From a virus: 64,000 bases of DNA. Shown piece after piece: positions 13,888 through 22,217 of this stretch; within the stretch, counting starts at the first letter, position 1, and each line of letters starts with the position of its first letter. Made by a program: the position numbers and the translations under genes. Location: positions 1 to 64,000 of IMG/VR virus record IMGVR_UViG_3300013233_000137. One strand, 5' to 3'. The notes beneath the pieces are model-generated. The model did not search any database. It saw nothing but the letters and a program-made list of their open reading frames with translations, and was not told the origin of the DNA.

Positions 13888-14902
13888 CTTTAGTTACTCC
13901 TCTATATCTAAACGTTATAATCATGCCACGTGGGAAGTGGACCGCTTCCACTTCTTCAGGGCATATCGTCTCGGGGTGCTCAATAGCCCACTCCGTGTCA
14001 TTGAGCACTCGCTCCTCATCAGTGAATCCTGATAATTCAAGCCTCTTACCATTGGAGAGCTTCACGATCATGGCCCCCATTTTCCCAAGGAGCTTCGACC
14101 CCTTATTCGTTTGCCTACCAGTGATGTAGCCGATAACCGTACCTTCCGCGTCCTCGGTCTTCTTCATCTTAAGCAGATCATGGCTTCTAATGGACCCCCA
14201 CATGCTTTCTGGTTTGCGAAGCATGACACCTTCTCCTCCGGCTTCGCTAATCTCGTCAAGTGTTTGATTTACTAAATCAAGGGCCGCTGAACTCTGGAAC
14301 GGTAGTTGCATTTGTGGATGTGGCCTGGTAACAGCACTTCTGGCGTATTTCTGTAGCAGCCTATAGACACTTGTGAAAGGCGTCCCCCGCTTCGGGATGT
14401 AGACCAAGCTCGAGATATCCGTATCCTCATAGATCCATTTCTGAATATCGGTGAATCGCTTTTGGAAGTTGATTACATCTATTAGTCCATCGTCGAAGAC
14501 CACATCCAAACAGGGCATATCAAAGGCCCGAAGGGTGATGCCATCCCAATTAACGCCATGGGTATTCTTGACCTTGCTCATGAGATCCTGACGCTTCATA
14601 TTTCCATAAAGTTCCCCGTCTAAGGGAACTTTGGGCATAAGATCCAGATAATCAGGAGGAGCATGGATAACATTGCCATAGCGTGACCACAAGCCAGTAG
14701 CAATTGGTTTAGCAACATACCGTTCATCCTTATCCGTATTAGCCCAAGGCACATTCTCCTTGAGCATCCCGCGAGTTAACCCGCCGTCCCAAAAGCATCT
14801 CATACCGTCGAGCTTCTCCGATAGGAACCAACCACCTAGACTTGGGGCTCTAGGCCCGGCTTTATAGGTTTGGGCGAGCATCAGGAATTGTCGTTTAGCC
14901 AT
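13841..14902 (-). CDS. ATP-dependent DNA ligase
   Basis: 353 aa; start after CTAGGAGAACCA. SEKLDGMRCFWDGG is motif I with the AMP-accepting lysine (EKLDGMR), DGELYGN is motif III, EGVMLRKPES motif IV, then VIVKLS-type motif V region near the OB fold. Seals nicks during phage replication. A palindrome encodes LDLVNQTLDE between motifs III and IV, a surface loop in known ligases. Confidence 0.85.
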   Translation of the reverse strand: MAKRQFLMLAQTYKAGPRAPSLGGWFLSEKLDGMRCFWDGGLTRGMLKENVPWANTDKDERYVAKPIATGLWSRYGNVIHAPPDYLDLMPKVPLDGELYGNMKRQDLMSKVKNTHGVNWDGITLRAFDMPCLDVVFDDGLIDVINFQKRFTDIQKWIYEDTDISSLVYIPKRGTPFTSVYRLLQKYARSAVTRPHPQMQLPFQSSAALDLVNQTLDEISEAGGEGVMLRKPESMWGSIRSHDLLKMKKTEDAEGTVIGYITGRQTNKGSKLLGKMGAMIVKLSNGKRLELSGFTDEERVLNDTEWAIEHPETICPEEVEAVHFPRGMIITFRYRGVTKDGIPQEARFWRTRQD

Positions 14903-14910
14903 TGGTTCTC

Positions 14911-15456
14911 CTAGTAAACTGGATTGCAAAACTCCACGGTACAACCACACTCACATAGATAATCCCCATCGGCATCGGGTTCGAGCCGTTTGATAACATC
15001 GCACTCTGGACATTGGATCTCAATGACATCATCCATAAGAATATCTTCAGGTTCTGAGAGTACCTCACCCTCAACAGTCTTATCCTTGGGAGCCTCTTGC
15101 ACGCGCTGAGCCAATTTGCTCCCACAACTAAGGGCCACGGGTGCAGCATTGAGCTCGAAATGTTCTTGACACATATAGCCCCATCGTCCACTTGTAGTCG
15201 GGGCGTCATAAACTGCTGGCTTGTTACAAAAGGTGCACTTCGGTATGGTGTTGAGTCTTACGATCTTCATTTTTGGTCTCCTGAGTTTGCTTCCACAAAT
15301 AGACGCCCATGGTAGGGCATTAAGATTGAAATGCTTTTGACATAGGTTTTGCCACTTTATACCTTTCACAGGGGCATTATAGAGTGCAGGCTTATTGCAA
15401 AAGGTACATCTCGGTATTGTGCTAACAATAAAGGTACTCATCTCACCAGTGCTCAT
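14911..15456 (-). CDS. tandem-duplicated zinc-finger protein
   Basis: 181 aa. Two similar units, CTFCNKPALYNAP...LCQKHFNLNA and CTFCNKPAVYDAP...MCQEHFELNA, are followed by a different ribbon (CPECD ... CECGC). Between units an internal ATG at 15268-15270 has a good site (AGGAGACCAAAA), so the second unit may also be made alone as a 119-aa protein. Looks like a gene duplication fused by loss of the first stop. Confidence 0.6.
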   Translation of the reverse strand: MSTGEMSTFIVSTIPRCTFCNKPALYNAPVKGIKWQNLCQKHFNLNALPWASICGSKLRRPKMKIVRLNTIPKCTFCNKPAVYDAPTTSGRWGYMCQEHFELNAAPVALSCGSKLAQRVQEAPKDKTVEGEVLSEPEDILMDDVIEIQCPECDVIKRLEPDADGDYLCECGCTVEFCNPVY

Positions 15457-15495
15457 CCTGTTCTCCCTGGGCAGGGCCGCCTCTGATTTAGTAAA

Positions 15496-16305
15496 TCATT
15501 TGAAATACCATTTCCATTTGGAGGGGAACTTTTCCATCCGCTTGGTAATGAGTTCTTTCTCTTCCCCAGGGATAGAACCTTGCCAACCGAAGTATAGCTC
15601 ATGGGAATGATCATACCAAATTACGTTGTCAATTGGTACATGATTATCAATAAGCCACTTAAAGATATTATACTCCATTTTAGCATCTTCGACCTTCATT
15701 GAGAGACACTCTAACTTCTTTTCATAACTTGCTTCAAGATGTTTGAGTTCGGCCTCTTTACTAATAGCCAAGTAACGATCAATAAACTCCTTTGAAGGCA
15801 TCTTATCCCTCTTGACCTTGTACTCATTGACTATAGCAATAAGTTGTAGAAGTGGCAAGTCGGCTTCCTTTAGGTACGAGACACCTAAACAAGCCTCGCA
15901 CCACTCCCCTTCCTTACGATCTGTATATTGCTTTCCGCAATAACCACACCTTACTGTTTGTGAACGGGTCTCAACCATCTCAGATGTTTGTTCTAACCAG
16001 TAACCGGTGTAGGTTAGGCCATGAGAATCACGGTAGTGCCGCCAGTCAAAGATACGTGCACCAGATTCAGCGATGCAACCATCTACAGTATTCCATTGAT
16101 CTTGGAATAGGAACAAGGGATCGAGCTCGACATCTTTGCCGTCATACTCTTTAACTTGTGCATGAAACTCATAGTGACTCGGATCCATATCATAGGCGTC
16201 GAACTCATGTAGGCCCATGCCTTTGAGTTTGGTACGCAATTCTTTATACCCTTCTTTGGTTGCGAAGTCGAACCAATGTAGCTTAGTCCTTAAGATTGTT
16301 TTCAT
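15496..16305 (-). CDS. hypothetical protein with zinc ribbon
   Basis: 269 aa. Centre has CGYCGKQYTDRKEGEWCEACLG, a four-cysteine ribbon, followed by a long helical region. The N-terminal part (YDGKDVELDPLFLFQDQW) resembles other large uncharacterised phage proteins. GGAGAACGTT precedes the start. Confidence 0.6.
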   Translation of the reverse strand: MKTILRTKLHWFDFATKEGYKELRTKLKGMGLHEFDAYDMDPSHYEFHAQVKEYDGKDVELDPLFLFQDQWNTVDGCIAESGARIFDWRHYRDSHGLTYTGYWLEQTSEMVETRSQTVRCGYCGKQYTDRKEGEWCEACLGVSYLKEADLPLLQLIAIVNEYKVKRDKMPSKEFIDRYLAISKEAELKHLEASYEKKLECLSMKVEDAKMEYNIFKWLIDNHVPIDNVIWYDHSHELYFGWQGSIPGEEKELITKRMEKFPSKWKWYFK

Positions 16306-16320
16306 AACGTTCTCCTGATT

Positions 16321-16358
16321 GATTTAGGCGGCTCTGCCGCCATTGATTTACTAAATCA
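16321..16358. repeat. GC hairpin joined to palindrome
   Basis: GATTTA, then GGCGGCTCTGCCGCC (16327-16341), then the exact palindrome (16344-16358). Same build as the units at 1741-1820 and placed between genes, overlapping only the last bases of the next one. Confidence 0.85.
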
Positions 16359-16559
16359 CACATGTAGAAAAAGTCTTTGTCCTTTGGACTCGATCCAATA
16401 GGATGCGACATTGGAGTAACAGGTGGCATATACCCTATACCATCTGTTACTATGGAAAGCCTTTTGATTGGTGGCTATCCTTTTCCCATATCCATAGTGA
16501 GTACGAGGAGCCGGATCGGCCTTTATCTCTGTATCGTATGGCAAATATTTGATGCCCAT
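16356..16559 (-). CDS. hypothetical protein
   Basis: 67 aa, rich in Tyr (MGIKYLPYDTEIKADPAP, RWYRVYATCYSN). GGGGAATAAG precedes the ATG. Unknown role. Confidence 0.5.
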   Translation of the reverse strand: MGIKYLPYDTEIKADPAPRTHYGYGKRIATNQKAFHSNRWYRVYATCYSNVASYWIESKGQRLFLHV

Positions 16560-16568
16560 CTTATTCCC

Positions 16569-16760
16569 CTAAATCATTGATTCCACGAGATCCACAACGC
16601 CTTTGATTGCTTTCACCTCTGCATAACTAAGGATCGTGAAGCACCAGAAAGTGACTTGATTACTTTCCATAAGCAACTTAAAGTTCTTGTCCTTACGTCT
16701 AATGCTCCTCTGTACACCTTCCTTGCAGTACATCTTCGTTCTGATTGCATACTTGTTCAT
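16569..16760 (-). CDS. hypothetical protein
   Basis: 63 aa from MNKYAIRTKMYCKEG, with AGGAGGGCCAATC upstream. Overlaps the upstream gene by 62 bp. Ends VVDLVESMI. Unknown role. Confidence 0.5.
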   Translation of the reverse strand: MNKYAIRTKMYCKEGVQRSIRRKDKNFKLLMESNQVTFWCFTILSYAEVKAIKGVVDLVESMI

Positions 16761-16929
16761 GATTGGCCCTCCTGTAGCCATAGAACTCGTCAATATAGTC
16801 TACCTCCTCATCTTCAATCAACCCATCCAGGGCTTCCTCGATGAGGCATACCATACAATTTAATTCCAATTGCAACTCTAAGACTGTCATTGGTCCCTCA
16901 TTCAATAGACTCAGGATCTTTGCTCTCAT
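16699..16929 (-). CDS. winged-helix-like DNA-binding protein
   Basis: 76 aa from MRAKILSLLNEGPMTVLELQLELNC, with TGGAGGCTTGCC upstream. The helix - PMTVLELQLEL - VCLIEEALDGLIEDEEVDYID pattern is a winged helix-turn-helix with the beta wing at DEFYGYR. A possible transcription regulator in the first part of the left operon. Confidence 0.55.
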   Translation of the reverse strand: MRAKILSLLNEGPMTVLELQLELNCMVCLIEEALDGLIEDEEVDYIDEFYGYRRANHEQVCNQNEDVLQGRCTEEH

Positions 16930-17080
16930 GGCAAGCCTCCAGGAATTTCGTGACATTGAATCTCCAATTTTGACAAGCAAACCATTGTGCAAAATGGGAT
17001 ACTAGTCTATCCTTTGCAGGACTACTCTCCTCTTCACTGAAGATCTTTGTTATTTCTTTGAGGTGTTTTCTTGTAAGCAT
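16898..17080 (-). CDS. hypothetical protein
   Basis: 60 aa, helical and charged (MLTRKHLKEITKIFSEEE). AAGGAGATACT precedes the ATG. Pattern HLKEITKIF..... DRLVSHFAQWF is seen in other small phage early proteins; function unknown. Confidence 0.5.
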   Translation of the reverse strand: MLTRKHLKEITKIFSEEESSPAKDRLVSHFAQWFACQNWRFNVTKFLEACHESKDPESIE

Positions 17081-17232
17081 AGTATCTCCTTAGCGATTGA
17101 AATGTGTTTACAGGTTCCTCTGTAGAAGAACCCACGGCAAGTGCAACTGAACTCGCTATCAATAACTCGTACAATATACTTCTGCCCCTCACCACTTGGT
17201 CTACTTATTTCAACCCATGTTTTCTCTCCCAT
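17050..17232 (-). CDS. SWIM zinc-finger protein
   Basis: 60 aa. FSCTCRGFFYRGTCKHISIAK is arranged as CxC...CxH, the SWIM zinc finger, which binds DNA or protein. AGGAGGTGGCTATGAT precedes the ATG. Overlaps the sigma-factor gene by 28 bp. Confidence 0.7.
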   Translation of the reverse strand: MGEKTWVEISRPSGEGQKYIVRVIDSEFSCTCRGFFYRGTCKHISIAKEILCLQENTSKK

Positions 17233-17882
17233 ATCATAGCCACCTCCTTTAGAATTTGTCCAATACGTGAAGCAGTCAATCCAATCTTGCTCGCAATCTC
17301 TCGGTCAGTATATCCTTCCATCTTCATTTGTACTATCTTGGCTTCCCGTTTTGATAAATGATTTAGGAAATCAGTTACCACTAACTTGTCATCATCAACA
17401 GTAAAAGGTAATATAGATATAGGCCCACTATATACATAAGCTGTATTATCTTCGTCCTCCTTACCATACTCCATACTAAAGTAGGAATGGAAATAGTGCT
17501 TAACATCTGAACTTCTCGGTATATGGATTAGCTTATTCTCTCTGAGGAAGTTCGCAATGTGACCATGTATATGGCTGACGATCCATCCCGATATCCCATT
17601 GTCCTTCAGCCGATCGACTTTGCCTATGGCATCGAGAATACCGCAATACATCTCTGCTAAGATGTCCTCTCGACTATCAGGGAAGTAAGATGCGTATCTT
17701 GCTGCTATTGTCACGCCTAGACGCATGTGTCCCATGATAATAATGTCTCGGGCATGTATGTCGCCCTCACGTAGCTTTTTGATTTGGTAAATCAATTCTT
17801 GTTCTGGGAGTGGCGATGGTAGGTTCCCCAGTTCGTGCGCTATGCCATATTTCTTATGTCCCTTAATACCCCCTAAATACAT
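17205..17882 (-). CDS. RNA polymerase sigma-70-like factor, first gene of left operon
   Basis: 225 aa. Region 2 lies at about 55-130 (HMRLGVTIAARYA, EDILAEMYCGILDAIGKVD, GWIVSHIHGHIANFLREN; the usual form is HLRLVVSIA...DLIQEG..GLI.A...FD) and region 4 at about 178-220 (LSKREAKIVQMKMEGYTDREIASKIGLTASRIGQI). As the promoter-proximal gene it could switch host polymerase to phage promoters. Two palindrome variants lie inside: centre GGT read as ELIYQIK, and centre AGG read as DFLNH. Confidence 0.8.
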   Translation of the reverse strand: MYLGGIKGHKKYGIAHELGNLPSPLPEQELIYQIKKLREGDIHARDIIIMGHMRLGVTIAARYASYFPDSREDILAEMYCGILDAIGKVDRLKDNGISGWIVSHIHGHIANFLRENKLIHIPRSSDVKHYFHSYFSMEYGKEDEDNTAYVYSGPISILPFTVDDDKLVVTDFLNHLSKREAKIVQMKMEGYTDREIASKIGLTASRIGQILKEVAMIWERKHGLK

Positions 17883-17926
17883 TCTATTCTCCTGGTTGAT
17901 TGATTTGGTAAATCACTGCTCTCTAA

Positions 17927-17978
17927 TTGATTTGTGTAATTGATTTCCTATATTGAGTAAATCAAAATTCTGAATCAT
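17927..17978. promoter_or_regulatory. 13-bp phased half-site array A
   Basis: TTGATTT at 17927 and 17940, TTGAGTA at 17953, then the inverted half-sites AAATCAA at 17959 and GAATCAT at 17972. Direct half-sites are exactly 13 bp apart. The array sits in the leader of the sigma-factor gene, downstream of a probable leftward promoter. A further palindrome with centre GGT is at 17901-17915. Confidence 0.85.
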
Positions 17979-18022
17979 CCACACCTGGTTGACATAATAA
18001 TGTAAAAGGTAAATACATTATT

Positions 18023-18051
18023 ATTATACCACAATAACCGTAATATGCAAC
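18023..18051 (-). promoter_or_regulatory. probable leftward promoter for the left operon
   Basis: Minus strand: TATAAT at 18028-18023 with TTGCAT 16 bp upstream (or GTTGCA at 17 bp). It would start RNA near 18016, ahead of array A and the sigma-factor gene. The -10 is perfect, the -35 weak. The AT-rich interval 17883-18195 has no gene. Two plus-strand TTGACA hexamers (17989, 18114) lack a clear -10. Confidence 0.5.
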
Positions 18052-18143
18052 TAAAAAATTTTATAATTCGTGTAACCTATTGGTATATAAGGAATAGAAA
18101 AATAAAATTTTACTTGACAAGATTTTGGAATAATAATTGCATA

Positions 18144-18195
18144 TTGTTTTGATATCTTGATTAAATCAAAATTCTAAATCAATTACGTAAATCAA
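18144..18195. promoter_or_regulatory. 13-bp phased half-site array B
   Basis: TTGTTTT (one mismatch) at 18144, TTGATTA at 18157, AAATCAA at 18163, 18176 and 18189; spacing between like half-sites is 13 bp throughout. Inner palindrome TTGATTAAATCAA (18157-18169). It lies between the promoter region and the 3' end of the peptidase-like gene. Confidence 0.85.
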
Positions 18196-18609
18196 TTAAG
18201 AACTCTCTATAATCCAGAACTCCTCCCAGCCATATTTGATTTGATAAATCAATCCAGAAGGATCATAGATTTGTTTACCATCCCAAGCAACGACATGCTG
18301 AGATTCCGCATACATGAATATACCGGTATGGCTTAAAGCCTCATAGCAAATTGGAATGTCAATAACTTTGCCATTGATATATGTCTTAGCGAAGAACGGC
18401 ATTGCCCAATATCCCTTCTTATATATTACAGGTAGGAGGTCTTCGATCTGGATACCACGATACTTCCTAGGTCCAATTGCATTGGGCCAGGTCACCTCAT
18501 GTGGGTCATGGTCTATTTGATTTCGTAAATCAGAAACCTGTATATCCATACACATTGCAACCGATGTCAACACACATCCGTATACCTCGCTTTGTTTTTG
18601 AAGCTCCAT
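18196..18609 (-). CDS. C39-like cysteine peptidase-fold protein
   Basis: 137 aa from the ATG after GGAGGAGAA. SEVYGCVLTSVAMCMDI has the Gly-Cys pair at the start of the first helix, AESQHVVAWDGKQIYDPSG gives the His and Asp positions of a C39/papain-like fold. Such stand-alone domains in phages may cleave peptides or peptidoglycan crosslinks, or be inactive. Two palindrome variants lie inside: centre CGT read DLRNQ, centre GAT read LIYQIK in the second permitted frame. Confidence 0.6.
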   Translation of the reverse strand: MELQKQSEVYGCVLTSVAMCMDIQVSDLRNQIDHDPHEVTWPNAIGPRKYRGIQIEDLLPVIYKKGYWAMPFFAKTYINGKVIDIPICYEALSHTGIFMYAESQHVVAWDGKQIYDPSGLIYQIKYGWEEFWIIESS

Positions 18610-18618
18610 TTCTCCTCC

Positions 18619-18645
18619 AAAAGAAAAGGGCGGGTTGCCCCGCCC
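18619..18645 (-). terminator. rho-independent terminator
   Basis: On the minus strand GGGCGGG-GCAA-CCCGCCC is followed by TTTTCTTTT. It lies 13 bp after the stop of the 18658-18858 gene and just before the ribosome site of the peptidase-like gene, so it should end or attenuate the replication operon here. Confidence 0.8.
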
Positions 18646-18657
18646 CGGGATCAAGAA

Positions 18658-18858
18658 CTATTTGATGGCCAAATACTCTTCGATAAGGCCATAGACTTCA
18701 TCAGTTGTATGGACTCTGGACAGGGTGACGACATTCTCACGCTTACTAAGCCATTTAATGAAGCCAGTGATGATATCCTTCTTGCTTTGGGCAGGCTGCG
18801 GCTTAGATTTGGACTGGGACTCAGATGTGGACTGGGATGGGAACTTCTTTGTATCCAT
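18658..18858 (-). CDS. hypothetical protein with Ser/Gln/Lys-rich start
   Basis: 66 aa from MDTKKFPSQSTSES after TTTAGGAGAGAAT. A low-complexity Ser/Gln/Lys region of about 25 residues is followed by a helical segment (DIITGFIKWLSKREN). Unknown role. Confidence 0.55.
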   Translation of the reverse strand: MDTKKFPSQSTSESQSKSKPQPAQSKKDIITGFIKWLSKRENVVTLSRVHTTDEVYGLIEEYLAIK

Positions 18859-18872
18859 ATTCTCTCCTAAAA

Positions 18873-19220
18873 TCAGTGTAAGTAGAACATCCAATTACAT
18901 GGCTTATGTAACCGTAGGAATTCCAGATCATTATTGCCGGTTAAAATCCATACCCCACTCCCGAAAGCGCACAACTTCGGAAAGGTTTCGATCTGGGCAG
19001 GTGTGAATCGAGAGCCTTTCATGTCAGGAAGTTTGACTTCGATCCAACGATGCCCATATCTAGTATGGGTTGCAAACAAATCTGGGAACCCCGATTGATA
19101 CATATTGCCATGTGTTACCAAGACAAACCAATTCTCCTTTCTAAGTCTATTGACTATTTTTTGTTGGATAACTGCTTCTGGCCCTTTTGTACCGTACTTC
19201 TTAAATTTTGTTGTTCGCAT
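18873..19220 (-). CDS. VRR-NUC type nuclease
   Basis: 115 aa. GPEAVIQQKIVNRLRKENW then GNMYQSGFPDLFATHTRYGHRWIEVKLPDMKGSRFTPAQ: the G-x-PDL and E-V-K residues form a PD-(D/E)XK core of VRR-NUC domains, found alone in phages as Holliday-junction or flap-type nucleases. Placed among replication genes, so a recombination role is likely. Confidence 0.75.
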   Translation of the reverse strand: MRTTKFKKYGTKGPEAVIQQKIVNRLRKENWFVLVTHGNMYQSGFPDLFATHTRYGHRWIEVKLPDMKGSRFTPAQIETFPKLCAFGSGVWILTGNNDLEFLRLHKPCNWMFYLH

Positions 19221-19450
19221 TTTGCCCTCACTATATTCAGAAGTATCTGAGCCATTTTCAATTTCTCGTTGACCAATTTACCAAGGGACATGTCCAGACA
19301 ACCCGTTATCAACTCCTTGGCACGTAGTAAATAGTATGCCTCATTATCCGCATCAAGAATCACTTGTAGTTGAGGGTTTTCTTTTCCTCTTACTACACAC
19401 TCTCTTAGTAATTTTTGCTGAACCTTTATTGGTAGTTTTCTTTTTGGCAT
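19154..19450 (-). CDS. hypothetical basic protein
   Basis: 98 aa, basic and helical. AAAAGGAGATAGGAG precedes the ATG. Overlaps the nuclease by 67 bp and the upstream gene by 98 bp, unusually long overlaps, but the ribosome sites are good. Unknown role. Confidence 0.55.
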   Translation of the reverse strand: MPKRKLPIKVQQKLLRECVVRGKENPQLQVILDADNEAYYLLRAKELITGCLDMSLGKLVNEKLKMAQILLNIVRAKCEQQNLRSTVQKGQKQLSNKK

Positions 19451-19727
19451 CTCCTATCTCCTTTTGACGTTTGGCTTCGGCCCTCAAATCCTTTAATGCC
19501 TTACGAAGCATCACTTGTTCTCTTAAATCTTTGACTCCTAGCAATACGTAGTTCTGCCACATGACTTCGGGTATTAGCGATCTTACTGCTATATACCTAT
19601 CGTAATATTTTACCAATGGCTTAATTGGTAGGCTCTTACGATAACGAATGCCAAGTGACCTGATCCCTTGCCTAACAGATTCTTCATCGTGCTCTCGAAC
19701 TCTCATTGGCTCTGGTGCCTCTCGCAT
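19353..19727 (-). CDS. hypothetical basic protein
   Basis: 124 aa from MREAPEPMRVREHDEE after AAAGGAGAACGAT. The first half contains SVRQGIRSLGIRYRKSLPI; the C-terminus is strongly basic (KKKTTNKGSAKITKR, KRKRKPS), suggesting nucleic acid binding. No family recognised. Confidence 0.55.
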   Translation of the reverse strand: MREAPEPMRVREHDEESVRQGIRSLGIRYRKSLPIKPLVKYYDRYIAVRSLIPEVMWQNYVLLGVKDLREQVMLRKALKDLRAEAKRQKEIGDAKKKTTNKGSAKITKRVCSKRKRKPSTTSDS

Positions 19728-20055
19728 ATCGTTCTCCTTTTTCGATAAAATCCCCAAGAATACTATCTTGGTGTTTTATGGCTATAACTAAATCTTCTCG
19801 GCTTAATTGGGAATACCTTGGAATACGTAGCTTACATCCAAGGGTCTTCAACGTGGTATATGCTATAGGTCTTGAGTCCTTTCCTTCCTCGATGATCAGG
19901 TCAATAAAACAATCACTAACAGATATTCTAAGCATCTTGGAGATTGACTCGACGGCTTCTTCCGGTACATCATTGACCTCTAGGAAGTAATCCAGCCGCC
20001 TTAACTTCTTAATCAAATTTCCAAGGGCAATACGTAAATCTATTTTTCCCCCCAT
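19684..20055 (-). CDS. hypothetical protein
   Basis: 123 aa from MGGKIDLRIALGN; AAGGAGGG lies 9 bp upstream, inside the end of the polymerase gene. Helical pattern EEAVESISKMLRISVSDCFIDLI. Translationally coupled to the polymerase; a replication accessory is possible. Confidence 0.55.
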   Translation of the reverse strand: MGGKIDLRIALGNLIKKLRRLDYFLEVNDVPEEAVESISKMLRISVSDCFIDLIIEEGKDSRPIAYTTLKTLGCKLRIPRYSQLSREDLVIAIKHQDSILGDFIEKGERYARGTRANESSRAR

Positions 20056-22217
20056 GATTGGATGCCCTCCTTCCATTTTATCTTAAGAAGTGGAATTATT
20101 TCCTTGTTCTTCTTCACAAATGTCTCCACGATGTTGGTAGCTTGATTTACTAAATCAGGAAGCATAGGTGCCATTATCTCATCATGGACATTCATAGGCA
20201 TTATATGCCACTTACAAATGCCTCTTGGCTGTAACTCCCATAACTCATACTGTAGTTGCTTGGTCAGTGTCGCTCCTGGAGACTGGATAACATGGTTACC
20301 AGCAGCCCGCATATTAGCACTTTGAATCTGGAAGGCCGCGCCGTATAGGGCACTTTGCAATGCCCCTACAGCCGTTTGTTGGCGGTCACGCCTAGTGACC
20401 TTGAGCTTGTAGCGCTTCCACTCTTTAGGTGGCTCTTGGGCCAGATCATATAGGGCTTTACAAATCTTATTCTCAAGGGTGAAGTATCTCTTGAAGCCAA
20501 ACATACTTTCAATATATTCTTTGGGTTCATGCCATTCCACGGCGGTGCCGATGCCATTAGGCTGACGCATACTGCAAAACATGTCAAAGATCTTTTGCCT
20601 AGCGGCGGCCACCCCAGTGTAATCTTTACCGAAGTCCTCGAAAGCCTTGACCGCGATGTCATGCGGTATGCCAAGCTTCGACTCTAAAGTAAACTCTGTA
20701 CCCCCATAACCCATACCAAATATACCTTGCTTACCATCTTTATACCGCGTTCCGTTGATGTACTTGTTATTGAATACTCCGGCCTTCTCCTCGGCCATCA
20801 CCTCCTCATATGTGCATCCGGGATACAACTTCGTGGCGAAGATCGCATGGATCTTCTTACCAGATAGTAATTGCTCTCGGAGGTTCTTATCTTTCCACTC
20901 CGCCTCCATAAGACTTACCTCAAAGGAGGAGAAGTCGCCTCCACATAATACCATGCCGTCAGGGGACAGAGGGAATTTCGATCGAACCTTACCATCTTTC
21001 TTGATACCTTGGGGGTTGAGACCATCGGAACCGGACATCCTTGTACTTTTGGTGCCGATGATTCGGAAGCCGGCGTGGAACTTTCCAGCTTTGATAAGCT
21101 TGTCATATAATTCAACTTCCTTTTGGGCTTCACGGGCATTCATAACTTCTCTAGCGGCCTTAGCAGCGGGGTGGTCGCCCCACTTCATTACCTCTTGTAG
21201 TATGACCTTCCCCGTTCCTTTCATCACGATCTTCTCGGTATCACTCATATTCATAGTGATATACTTCATAACCATATTGGGGGCAGTAGGGGTACCCTCG
21301 AAGGCCAAATGTGCTTGCTTCCTTAGTTCCTTCAGGCCTGAGATATCGACCTTATAGCCTTTCCATCTTACGGCGGCAACCATACAAGCTAATTCGGAAT
21401 CTACATCCCCAGTAGGAGGGGAGCCAAAGTATTTATACAAATCCCTGGTGTAGATAACATCGTTCTCAGCGTACATCTTACCGAAACGATTGAAGGCCCA
21501 GTAGGAGATATGGTGCCTAATGACCTCTGGCCAGTTGCTACCATAGGGAACGTACTTATCCTCCTTTGGATACCAGGTCTTGTCGATACCAATGTCCCCT
21601 AGCAGTAGTATTCGATCTTCCTCAATACCAAGCGCATGTAAGGCCAAGGCTTTCAGGGCTGTACTTGGCTCGAACTTCATCTCCAAATCCTTGAACATCG
21701 GATCATCGGTGTCTCGGACTTGCCATTGTGGAGCCTTGCGTTTACGTCTTGCAAAGTAAATATTATTAAGCGGTATAAGTTCCTCAAGCTTCTTGGCCAG
21801 GTTCTCTGCCAATATAGTTGGTATACGTTTAATACGTATTGGCTTACGATTCATCGTCGATTGAAAAGGACCTTTACGAGCATGGAGCATTAGGTCTAAG
21901 GCAGCTTTAGGACGTAAGCATGGTCCCTCTTGAGATGGCACTTCTTGATTCGCTAAATCAATTATGATATCTTCAGGATATGCGTCGTAATCATGGTGCA
22001 GACGTAACATATTATAGATCTTGGAGAGCTGGAACTGGTCGAAGACCAGATTGAAGCCACATACCTCATTAGCCATCATATCCTCGATGAGAGTTAAGGT
22101 ATCTATAATCGGCAGCTTCCAAATGTTATGGAGGACAACTGGGCCATCATCAATGGCATACTGGATTAAGACTGCTGGACCGTGGAGACCGCAGGTTTCG
22201 GTGTCATAGAAGTACAT
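20040..22217 (-). CDS. family A DNA polymerase with 3'-5' exonuclease
   Basis: 725 aa; start at MYFYDTETCG because it carries the Exo I motif (DTETCG) and AGGAGAGGAGT precedes it. Exonuclease occupies about 1-230. Polymerase motifs: A GGDFSSFEVSLMEAEW, B region GKQGIFGMGYGGTEF, C MNVHDEIMAP (HDE). Motif A has DFSSFE instead of the usual DYSQIE, as in several phage lineages. Replicates the phage genome. A palindrome just after motif C reads LPDLVNQATN; a variant in the exonuclease reads IIIDLANQEVP. Confidence 0.9.
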   Translation of the reverse strand: MYFYDTETCGLHGPAVLIQYAIDDGPVVLHNIWKLPIIDTLTLIEDMMANEVCGFNLVFDQFQLSKIYNMLRLHHDYDAYPEDIIIDLANQEVPSQEGPCLRPKAALDLMLHARKGPFQSTMNRKPIRIKRIPTILAENLAKKLEELIPLNNIYFARRKRKAPQWQVRDTDDPMFKDLEMKFEPSTALKALALHALGIEEDRILLLGDIGIDKTWYPKEDKYVPYGSNWPEVIRHHISYWAFNRFGKMYAENDVIYTRDLYKYFGSPPTGDVDSELACMVAAVRWKGYKVDISGLKELRKQAHLAFEGTPTAPNMVMKYITMNMSDTEKIVMKGTGKVILQEVMKWGDHPAAKAAREVMNAREAQKEVELYDKLIKAGKFHAGFRIIGTKSTRMSGSDGLNPQGIKKDGKVRSKFPLSPDGMVLCGGDFSSFEVSLMEAEWKDKNLREQLLSGKKIHAIFATKLYPGCTYEEVMAEEKAGVFNNKYINGTRYKDGKQGIFGMGYGGTEFTLESKLGIPHDIAVKAFEDFGKDYTGVAAARQKIFDMFCSMRQPNGIGTAVEWHEPKEYIESMFGFKRYFTLENKICKALYDLAQEPPKEWKRYKLKVTRRDRQQTAVGALQSALYGAAFQIQSANMRAAGNHVIQSPGATLTKQLQYELWELQPRGICKWHIMPMNVHDEIMAPMLPDLVNQATNIVETFVKKNKEIIPLLKIKWKEGIQSWGEK

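Noticed and set aside
17989-18142. Plus-strand promoters at the two TTGACA hexamers
   Set aside because: No acceptable -10 follows at 16-18 bp and no plus-strand gene lies downstream; an antisense RNA remains possible but unsupported.
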